DNA from: an uncultured Eubacteriales bacterium
GTDB lineage: Bacteria; Bacillota; Clostridia; Oscillospirales; CAG-272
Length of the DNA stretch: 26,846 bases
Assembly: GCA_934474225.1 (NCBI GenBank)
Contig: CAKSLU010000023.1
Span: 1 to 26,846 of the forward strand
Direction: 5' to 3'
Positions 9,601-15,384 of this stretch are shown here, piece after piece. The translations under genes were made by a program, and so were the position numbers. Within the stretch, counting starts at the first letter, position 1; each line of letters opens with the position of its first letter. A model generated the notes under the pieces. The model worked only from the letters and a program-made list of their open reading frames with translations, made no database searches and was not told where the DNA came from.

Positions 9601-10218
9601 AAGTCCATCGGCTCGGTCAACCTCGGCTCGATTGAAGAGTACAAGCAGGTGCGCGAACGCTATGACGAGATGTCGACACAGATTGCCGACCTGACCAAGT
9701 CCAAGGCGGAGCTGACCACGGTCATCAACCGCCTGGAAAACGAGATGCGCGGGCAGTTTGTCGCAGCGTTCAACCAAATCAACGACAACTTTGCCAAGGT
9801 CTTTGTCGAGCTGTTCGGCGGCGGCACCGCCGAGCTTGTGCTGACAGAGCCGGAGGATGTGCTGAACAGCGGCATCGAAATCAAGGCGGCGCCGCCCGGC
9901 AAGATCATCAAGAGCCTCACGCTGCTTTCGGGCGGCGAACAGGCGTTTGTTGCGATTGCATTGTTCTTCGCGATTCTCAAGGTCAATCCGTCGCCGTTCT
10001 GCATCCTCGATGAAATCGAGGCGGCGCTCGACGAGGTGAATGTCTCGCGCTTTGCCGACTATGTCAAGCGCATGTCGGCGGACACGCAGTTTGTGCTGAT
10101 TACGCACCGCCGCGGCACGATGGAGGCGGCAGACCGCATCTACGGCGTCACCATGCCGGAGCGCGGCATCTCCAAGGTGCTTGCGCTGAATGTCAAAGAT
10201 ATGGATTTGAATGTATAA
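6631..10218 (+). CDS. smc: Chromosome segregation protein SMC
   Basis: SMC is the ATPase of bacterial condensin and acts with ScpA/ScpB to extrude loops and separate sister chromosomes. The 1195-residue product matches the usual length. The N-terminal head carries the Walker A motif GPNGSGKS (31-38) and QGKIAEILS. Two Ala/Glu/Lys-rich coiled-coil arms flank a hinge at about 505-665 (GYSGSVRFVMQAYGEG ... GGSYTGGSVRRDSG). The C-terminal head has the signature LSGGEQ (1099-1104) and Walker B FCILDEIEAALDE with D1127 and E1128. The GTG at 6631 is chosen because GGAGGG at 6619-6624 lies 6 nt upstream and the product then begins MYLKSLELHGFKSF, typical for SMC. A TTG at 6592 would add 13 unconserved residues. 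It is followed by ftsY after 14 nt. Confidence 0.98.
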   Translation: MYLKSLELHGFKSFPNKTVLNFEPGATVVIGPNGSGKSNISDAMRWVLGEISSKNIRGAKMEDVIFGGADTRKPMSFAEVSVTFDNSTGEHRMDVPYDEITVTRRYFRSGESEYFINRRAVRLKDIHELFMNTGIGREGYSVIGQGKIAEILSRKSEDRRNVFEEAAGIAKYRYKKHEAEKKLAATDENLVRLTDIAGELGSRVGPLEKESQKAKKYLEIYEGKKRADVSLWIHDSGVLQGKIAEAEKAVSLSAHELEVAEDSLRALETQSDKLFEESQRTKMASEKLLTEMSTLKEKIHEADSAYKVSENEIAHKTELAKQANETIESAAASTDAVQHAFAEVETQMAATRETLAATEAEKNALAERQAACGMRAEAFERELDAKQVEIQKLHDASVDIKVRVSVLENTLSTDSLAGDAARAEIAAYEEEAKRFSDEIAQTTAGIDAYKANAAKTDEMLAACAAACDAAREKREDLQAQAADEKLRLDGYTHRADALRRMEELFEGYSGSVRFVMQAYGEGKIRGGEVYGPISKLIRVPEKYVTAIETALGANIQNIAVENEDVAKSAIRVLKDAHAGRATFYPLTSATAQDETEEMIRARKYAGYIGRADLLFDYDKKFAEVMRSILGRTLIFDTLDNASKMAREQKYHVKVVTLDGQIINAGGSYTGGSVRRDSGILTRTAEIQSLDKSAASSKKALAALEGQIADAQKAEQDAQTRHAGALQQKEIVTTLTASETAHLEALRAKLETNTGLREKLNADIERLRDQQSGGESEIAALKQQAEANAQKIEALRAERAAKDEERNDALDEAREMERRIAQTDVRIAEIRKDTEALDARRAELGARMREIAETVAAAQATVGRLTAEVDALRRAGEANREETAQMMARLEIVTSKRGDAEVGTAEYEQKLQEVRLKTRERNSQKELILDAHNKNEIRLRALCAEADKQSERMAEEYELTFAAALELGYPPLAESECAAVRSAAADYRRQMKSIGSVNLGSIEEYKQVRERYDEMSTQIADLTKSKAELTTVINRLENEMRGQFVAAFNQINDNFAKVFVELFGGGTAELVLTEPEDVLNSGIEIKAAPPGKIIKSLTLLSGGEQAFVAIALFFAILKVNPSPFCILDEIEAALDEVNVSRFADYVKRMSADTQFVLITHRRGTMEAADRIYGVTMPERGISKVLALNVKDMDLNV

Positions 10219-10232
10219 AGCAAGAGGGAAAC

Positions 10233-11138
10233 ATGGGATTTTTTGATAAACTGAAAGAAGGGCTCTCCAAGACGAAGAACGCCTTCGTCTCGCAGGTGGA
10301 CAACCTGTTCAAGAGCTTTGTCAAGGTGGATGAAGAACTGTTTGACGAACTGGAGGAGCTGCTGATTTGCGCGGACGTCGGCGTTGGCACGACCGAGGAG
10401 ATTCTCGAGAAGCTGCGCGACCGCGTCAAGAGTGAGCGCATGACCGACGGCGAACAGGTGAAGACGGCGCTGCGCGAGATCATGGCGGACATGATTGGCG
10501 AGGGCGAGCCGCTGAGGCTCGGCACAAAGCCGGCCGTGCTGCTGATTATCGGCGTCAACGGCGTCGGCAAGACCACCTCCATCGGCAAAATTGCAGCGCA
10601 GCTGAAAGCCGACGGCAAAAAAGTGGTCGTCGCGGCGGCGGATACCTTCCGCGCGGCGGCAATCGACCAACTTGCCGTGTGGTGCGACCGCGCGGGCGTC
10701 GATCTCATCAAGCAGAGCGAGGGTTCCGACCCCGCCGCCGTTGTCTATGATGCGGTCAGTGCCGCCAAGGGGCGGGACGCCGATGTGCTGATTGTGGACA
10801 CGGCGGGCAGACTGCACAACAAGAAGAATCTGATGGACGAGCTTGCGAAAATCGACCGCGTGCTCTCCCGTGAGCTGCCGGGCGCCGACCGCGAAACGCT
10901 GCTGGTGCTGGACGCCACGACCGGGCAGAACGCCATCATGCAGGCAAAAGAGTTTAAGCATGCGGCAAACATCACCGGGCTGATTCTGACGAAGCTGGAC
11001 GGTACCGCCAAGGGCGGCTGCGTCTTCTCCATCAAAGGGGAACTGGATGTGCCGGTCAAATACATCGGCGTCGGTGAAAAAATCGACGATATGCAGCCCT
11101 TCAACGCGCAGGACTTTGTCCGCGCCATGTTTGCGTGA
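10233..11138 (+). CDS. ftsY: Signal recognition particle receptor FtsY
   Basis: FtsY is the membrane-associated GTPase that receives SRP-ribosome complexes and delivers them to the Sec translocon. The 301-residue protein begins MGFFDKLKEGLSKTKNAF and lacks the long acidic A domain of E. coli FtsY, as is usual in Firmicutes. The NG domain shows G1 GVNGVGKTT (107-115), DTFRAAA, G3 DTAGR (189-193), TTGQNA and G4 TKLDGTAKGG (253-262). An AGAGGGA Shine-Dalgarno sits 8 bases before the ATG. The downstream partner usual in Bacillus (ylxM-ffh) is absent; rdgB follows with a stop/start region separated by only a few bases. Confidence 0.97.
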   Translation: MGFFDKLKEGLSKTKNAFVSQVDNLFKSFVKVDEELFDELEELLICADVGVGTTEEILEKLRDRVKSERMTDGEQVKTALREIMADMIGEGEPLRLGTKPAVLLIIGVNGVGKTTSIGKIAAQLKADGKKVVVAAADTFRAAAIDQLAVWCDRAGVDLIKQSEGSDPAAVVYDAVSAAKGRDADVLIVDTAGRLHNKKNLMDELAKIDRVLSRELPGADRETLLVLDATTGQNAIMQAKEFKHAANITGLILTKLDGTAKGGCVFSIKGELDVPVKYIGVGEKIDDMQPFNAQDFVRAMFA

Positions 11139-11143
11139 GCGCC

Positions 11144-11743
11144 ATGAAGATACTGCTTGCTTCTCATAATAAAAACAAGATTGCGGAGTTGGAAGCGCTC
11201 CTCAAAACCGTCTGCGCCGATGCAGAGGTCGTTTCGCTCTCGGACGTCGGCTTCACCGGCGAGATCGTCGAGGACGGCACGACGTTTGAAGAAAACGCGC
11301 TCATCAAAGCGCGCACCGGCGCGCGCCTCGGCTATATTACGGTCGCCGACGATTCGGGGCTGATGGTGGATGCGCTCGGTGGTGCGCCCGGCGTCTATTC
11401 CGCGCGCTATGCGGGCGAGGACGGCAATACCGAGAAGAACAACGCAAAGCTGTTAGCCGAGCTGCAAGGCGTACCCAAAGATAAGCGCACGGCGCATTTT
11501 GTCTCGGTGGTTGCCTGCGTGTTCCCGGACGGCAGGGAAGACATCGTCGTGCGCGGCGAATGCCCCGGCGAGATTTTGACATCCCCGCGCGGGAAGACCG
11601 GCTTCGGCTACGACCCGCTGTTCTACTACGCGCCCTTTCACAAGACTTTTGCCGAGATGAGCGCCGACGAGAAAAATTCTATCAGCCATCGCGGCGTCGC
11701 CATGCAGGCGTTCGCCAAGGCATTTGCAAAACTGAAATTCTGA
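11144..11743 (+). CDS. rdgB: Non-canonical purine NTP pyrophosphatase (RdgB/HAM1)
   Basis: This family hydrolyses ITP, dITP and XTP to monophosphates so that deaminated purines stay out of nucleic acids. The 199-residue product begins MKILLASHNKNKIAELEALL with the SHNKNK nucleotide-binding start (7-12). It has VEDGTTFEENALIKA, the metal site ADDSGL (68-73), GAPGVYSARYAGE, GKTGFGYDPLF (base recognition, 150-160) and SHRG (181-184). The ATG at 11144 is chosen because this family normally begins right at the KILLA strand. A GTG at 11135 overlapping the ftsY stop would add three residues. No strong Shine-Dalgarno is visible, consistent with coupling to ftsY termination. Confidence 0.95.
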   Translation: MKILLASHNKNKIAELEALLKTVCADAEVVSLSDVGFTGEIVEDGTTFEENALIKARTGARLGYITVADDSGLMVDALGGAPGVYSARYAGEDGNTEKNNAKLLAELQGVPKDKRTAHFVSVVACVFPDGREDIVVRGECPGEILTSPRGKTGFGYDPLFYYAPFHKTFAEMSADEKNSISHRGVAMQAFAKAFAKLKF

Positions 11744-11751
11744 GGAAAAAC

Positions 11752-12048
11752 ATGCTGACCAGTAAACAGAGAGCCGCCCTGCGTGCCATGGGCAACCCGC
11801 TTGAGACCATCTTTCAGATCGGCAAGGGCGGCATCACGGACGAAACCGTAAAGCAGATTGCAAACGCGCTGGAAGCGCGCGAACTGATCAAAGTGCGCGT
11901 GCTGGAAAACAGCGGCTATACCGCGCGCGAAGCGGCGGATGCCCTCGCCGGGGCAACCGGTGCGGACGTGGTCGCCGTCTGTGGAACGCGATTCCTGCTT
12001 TACCGCGAATCCGTGCATAAAAAGAGAATTGAAATTGAAAAAATATAA
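11752..12048 (+). CDS. yhbY: YhbY/CRS1-CRM family ribosome-associated RNA-binding protein
   Basis: The 98-residue product is a single CRM domain, known from YhbY (YqeI in Bacillus), which associates with pre-50S ribosomal particles. It begins MLTSKQRAALRAMGNPLETIFQIGKGGI, where the GKGG loop is the family signature, followed by TDETVKQIANALEARELIKVRVLENS and a final strand FLLYRES. AGGA at 11743-11746 places a ribosome binding site 5 nt before the ATG. Its end overlaps the nadD start by 14 nt. The neighbouring order yhbY-nadD-yqeK-rsfS is common in Firmicutes. Confidence 0.93.
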   Translation: MLTSKQRAALRAMGNPLETIFQIGKGGITDETVKQIANALEARELIKVRVLENSGYTAREAADALAGATGADVVAVCGTRFLLYRESVHKKRIEIEKI

Positions 12049-12667
12049 GAAGCTGTTGATTTTCGGCGGAACCTTTTCGCCGGTGCACAACGGGCACCTG
12101 CGCGCCATGCAGGCGTGCTGCGCGGCGACCGCGCCCGATGTGCTCTATGTGATTCCCACCGCCACGCCGCCGCACAAGACGAGGCATGACGGCGCGACCG
12201 ACAAGGAGCGCATGGACATGCTGCATCTTGCCGCCAAAACGCTACACACTGCGTGCCCCATCGTCGTCTCGGATATCGAGCTTTTGCGCGGCGGCGCAAG
12301 CTATACGGTGGATACCGTGGCGGCGCTCTCTCCGCTTGCCGACCGCATCCTTGTGTACTGCGGCACGGACATGCTGCTCACGCTGGACGAATGGCACGAC
12401 GCGGCGCGCCTGATGCATGCGGCGGAATTTGTCTGCATGCAGCGGGAGGGCGACGCAAGATTGCACGACGCCCTCACGGCAAAAATCGAAGCCCTGCGGG
12501 AGGCATACGGCGCGCGCATCACGCTGATACCGGATGTGCCGTTTGAAGTCTCCTCCAGCGAGATCCGCGCGCGTGCGGCGCGCGGCGAAACCATTGAACC
12601 TTTCGTGCCGCAAGGCGTCGCCGACTACATCGCGGCACACGGACTGTACAGACATGCTGACACCTGA
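12035..12667 (+). CDS. nadD: Nicotinate-nucleotide adenylyltransferase
   Basis: NadD adenylates nicotinate mononucleotide to deamido-NAD, the late shared step of NAD synthesis. The 210-residue product opens KKYKKLLIFGGTFSPVHNGHL, containing the nucleotidyltransferase motif GGTFSPVHNGH (11-21). It continues with VIPTATPPHK, GGASYTVDTVAAL, CGTDMLLTLDEWHDA and SSSEIR (173-178), the usual C-terminal nucleotide-binding motif. The start must lie before the GGTF motif; the first in-frame ATG comes after it, so the TTG at 12035 is called. It overlaps yhbY by 14 nt and has only a weak AGAG 8 nt upstream. A second TTG at 12029 is possible. The 3' end overlaps yqeK by 14 nt. Confidence 0.94.
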   Translation: MKKYKKLLIFGGTFSPVHNGHLRAMQACCAATAPDVLYVIPTATPPHKTRHDGATDKERMDMLHLAAKTLHTACPIVVSDIELLRGGASYTVDTVAALSPLADRILVYCGTDMLLTLDEWHDAARLMHAAEFVCMQREGDARLHDALTAKIEALREAYGARITLIPDVPFEVSSSEIRARAARGETIEPFVPQGVADYIAAHGLYRHADT

Positions 12668-13310
12668 AACCGAGAAAAAAATCGAGGCGCTCCGCGCCTC
12701 TGTCACATCCCGCCTTGGGGAATTCCGCGCAAACCATGTGCTTTCCACCGAGGGGGAGGCGGCACGCATCGCCGCCGTATATCTGCCGGAAGACGAAGAA
12801 AAAGTGAGGATTTCGGCGCTTTTGCACGACATAACAAAGGAATATACAAAGGAACAGCAGCTTGCGGTCTTTGCGTCGTTCGGCGTGGAGGTCGATGCGG
12901 TCGCGCGCTTGTCGCCCAAGGTGTTCCATGCACACACGGCGGCGCTGCTCATTCCGCGGGAGTACCCGGAGTTTGCAGACCCCGCGGTGCTGTCCGCCGT
13001 GGATAAGCACACCACCGGCAGCGCGGACATGTCGCTCATGGACTGCATCATTTACCTTGCCGACTACATTGAGCCGACACGGAAATTTGAGATGTGCAAG
13101 CGGCTGCGTGCGTATTTCTGGGACGGCATCCGTGCGGAAAACACCGCGGCGGAGAACCTGGCGCATTTGTACAAAACGATGGTGCTGTCCTTTGACCTCA
13201 CCATCAAAGACCTGCTCGACGAGGGGTGCGTGATCGCGCCCGACACGGTCGCCGCGCGCAACGCTTTTCTTGTGAAGCTTGCCGCCTGCGGCGCGGAGGA
13301 GAAAGAATAG
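12654..13310 (+). CDS. yqeK: YqeK-type HD-domain hydrolase (bis(5'-nucleosyl)-tetraphosphatase, symmetrical)
   Basis: YqeK-family HD proteins hydrolyse Ap4A symmetrically to ADP and are regularly encoded next to nadD. The 218-residue product carries a metal-binding HD set: H28 (FRANHVLST), H58-D59 in SALLHDITKEYT, H92 or H94 (VFHAHTAALL), H119 in VDKHTTGSADMS, and D137 in LADYIEPTR. ADYIEPTR and HTTG are typical of this subfamily. The ATG lies inside the nadD 3' end (14-nt overlap), indicating coupling. The Ap4A activity is family knowledge, not shown by the sequence itself. Confidence 0.93.
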   Translation: MLTPETEKKIEALRASVTSRLGEFRANHVLSTEGEAARIAAVYLPEDEEKVRISALLHDITKEYTKEQQLAVFASFGVEVDAVARLSPKVFHAHTAALLIPREYPEFADPAVLSAVDKHTTGSADMSLMDCIIYLADYIEPTRKFEMCKRLRAYFWDGIRAENTAAENLAHLYKTMVLSFDLTIKDLLDEGCVIAPDTVAARNAFLVKLAACGAEEKE

Positions 13311-13312
13311 AA

Positions 13313-14938
13313 ATGGAACAGAACAATCACAATATGCAAAACAGAGACGGACAGCATCGCAGCGTGCAGCCGCAGGCAAATCGGACGCCGGCGCAGCATG
13401 CATCGGCGCAGCATGCGCAGATGCAGCACGGCGCGCCCCGTGGCGGCACAGCCCGCGTCCGCCGTCGCCGCGGCAACAGCGGTGCCATCATCACGGTTGC
13501 GGTCATCGCGTTATTCGTTATCCTTGCCGCCGCCGTGATGGGGCTGCTGTTCTACAAGCCGACCTTCAGACCGGATGACCACCCGCTGAATTCCGATGAT
13601 ATGTCGGGCGTTATTCTGACCGATGCCAGCGGCAATGTCGTGCCGGATGTGGTGCGCGATGAGGAAAGAGTCAATTTTCTCGTCATGGGTAAGGACCGCT
13701 GGGCATTCAACACGGATGTCATCATGCTTCTGTCCTATGATGTGAAGAACGGGGCAATCAACCTGATGCAGTTCCCGCGTGACACCTATTTTGACGTCGG
13801 GCAGGGCAACTGCAAGATCAATGCCGCACTTGCGATGTTCTACAACCGGCATGTGCGCAGCGGACTGTCGCACGATGATGCCTACAAGGCAGCCATGTCG
13901 GATATGGAAAAGGCGATCGAGGATGTCTTCCGCATCACAATCGACTACTATGCCATTATGGATCTGAACGGCTTTGTCCACATCATTGACGCCCTCGGCG
14001 GCGTGGAGATGGATGTCCCGACGAGAATGTATTATAAGGACCCCGTGCAGCACCTGACGATTGATCTGCAGCCGGGCTTGCAGACGCTGACCGGCGACCA
14101 GGCAGAGCAGTTTGTCCGCTTCCGCAAAGGCTATGTCGAGGGTGACATCGGTCGTGTGGATGCGCAGAAACTGTTCATCAGTGCCTGCATCGCACAGGTG
14201 AAGAAGAACTTCAATGTCTCCACCATTTCGACGGTGATGGACCAGGTCATGAAGAATGTCGTCACCGATATTCCGCTGCAGGACATGGTGTACTATGCCA
14301 AGAGTGCGCTCTCGGTCGATCTCTCCAAGATTACGATGCTGACGCTGCCGGGCATCCAGTGCCGCCAGTATAACGACAGCGGCACCTGGTATTATGTTGC
14401 CTACCGCGACGGTACAGTCGCCGCGCTCAACAAGTACTTCAACACCTACAATTTCGACATCACGCCGGAGATTTTCGATAAGAGCGATGTGCTCTACGAC
14501 GACGGCGGCACCTATATGCATTCCATCTATCTGACGAAGAATGCAGAGGAGGAATCCTACACGGCGGACAAGACCGACGACATCTATATCTACCGCTACA
14601 ATTCCACCGGCACAAAGCCGTCTTCCACCAAGGCGACGACCGAGGCGACCGAGCCGACTGCGCCGGATGAAACGCGCGTGACCGAGGCGGGCGACAGCAC
14701 GGTTGTAACCGACCTCACCGCCGGGAGTGACGGGGATGTACATACCGACGATACCGACGAGCCGCCCGTGACCGACGAGCCGGAGGACACCGCGCCGTAT
14801 GAAACAAGCACAGAGCCTGCGGATACGGCGGAAACTGCACAGACCACGCAGGCAGAGGCGGAAGTGAGCGAGGGCGCGGCATCGACCACGGTGATTGAAG
14901 TGCCCGATGCGCCGACCGAACCCGTCGAGAATAACTGA
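13313..14938 (+). CDS. LytR-CpsA-Psr (LCP) family glycopolymer ligase/regulator
   Basis: LCP enzymes transfer wall polymers from lipid carriers to peptidoglycan outside the membrane. The 541-residue product has a His/Gln-rich cytoplasmic N-terminus (1-45), a basic stretch VRRRRG, and one transmembrane segment (about 57-80, GAIITVAVIALFVILAAAVMG). The LCP domain (about 120-300) has VNFLVMGKDR, NTDVIMLLSYD, MQFPRDTYFDV (PRDT 155-158), KINAAL, IIDALGGVEMDVP and LTGDQAEQFVRFRKG. DIGRVDAQKLF replaces the common RQQ form. From about 434 to the end is a Thr/Glu/Asp/Pro-rich, probably disordered extracellular tail. GGAGGA at 13295-13300 precedes the ATG by 12 nt; the longer in-frame opening at 13226 overlaps yqeK and is not favoured. 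Its place between yqeK and rsfS is conserved in many Clostridia. Confidence 0.92.
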   Translation: MEQNNHNMQNRDGQHRSVQPQANRTPAQHASAQHAQMQHGAPRGGTARVRRRRGNSGAIITVAVIALFVILAAAVMGLLFYKPTFRPDDHPLNSDDMSGVILTDASGNVVPDVVRDEERVNFLVMGKDRWAFNTDVIMLLSYDVKNGAINLMQFPRDTYFDVGQGNCKINAALAMFYNRHVRSGLSHDDAYKAAMSDMEKAIEDVFRITIDYYAIMDLNGFVHIIDALGGVEMDVPTRMYYKDPVQHLTIDLQPGLQTLTGDQAEQFVRFRKGYVEGDIGRVDAQKLFISACIAQVKKNFNVSTISTVMDQVMKNVVTDIPLQDMVYYAKSALSVDLSKITMLTLPGIQCRQYNDSGTWYYVAYRDGTVAALNKYFNTYNFDITPEIFDKSDVLYDDGGTYMHSIYLTKNAEEESYTADKTDDIYIYRYNSTGTKPSSTKATTEATEPTAPDETRVTEAGDSTVVTDLTAGSDGDVHTDDTDEPPVTDEPEDTAPYETSTEPADTAETAQTTQAEAEVSEGAASTTVIEVPDAPTEPVENN

Positions 14939-14952
14939 AAAGGATAACGCAT

Positions 14953-15384
14953 ATGACCGAAACAAAATTTGACCCGAACGACCCGCGCGCACTTGCCGAA
15001 TTCTGCGTGCGCGTACTGGATTCCAAAAATGCAAGCGACATCCGCCTCTTCTATGTGGAGGAGCAGACCATTGTCGCGGACTACTTTGTCATTTGCTGCG
15101 GCCGCTCCACCACGCATGTGAGCGCGCTGTCCGACGAGCTGGAATATCAGGCAGGGCTGCATGGCAAGCCTCTGACGCGCGCCGAGGGCAGAGCGGGCGG
15201 CACCTGGGTGCTGATGGACTATGACTCGGTTCTGGTGCACATTTTCACCAAGGACACACGCGAGTTTTACAAGCTGGAGAAGCTCTACAGCGCAGAAAAC
15301 GAAATCGACATCAAAAATCTTCTGACAGACGCAAAAGCGCCGTCGGACAGCGAGGATAAAGAAGATGAAGCAAGCGAAGTATGA
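14953..15384 (+). CDS. rsfS: Ribosomal silencing factor RsfS
   Basis: RsfS (Iojap family) binds L14 on the large subunit and blocks joining with the small subunit when nutrients are short. The 143-residue protein has LDSKNASDIRLFYVEEQTIVADYFVICCGRS and EGRAGGTWVLMDYDSVLVHIFTKDTREFYKLEKLY, the family core with its DYFVI and WVLMDYDSVLVHIF segments. The C-terminal ~25 residues (LLTDAKAPSDSEDKEDEASEV) are an acidic tail. AAAAGGA at 14938-14944 is 8 nt before the ATG. The end overlaps leuS by 20 nt. Confidence 0.95.
   Translation: MTETKFDPNDPRALAEFCVRVLDSKNASDIRLFYVEEQTIVADYFVICCGRSTTHVSALSDELEYQAGLHGKPLTRAEGRAGGTWVLMDYDSVLVHIFTKDTREFYKLEKLYSAENEIDIKNLLTDAKAPSDSEDKEDEASEV

Noticed and set aside
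7345..10107. A 920-codon open frame on the minus strand opposite smc
   Set aside because: Codon-bias shadow of smc; no ribosome binding site or domain, and smc is unmistakable.
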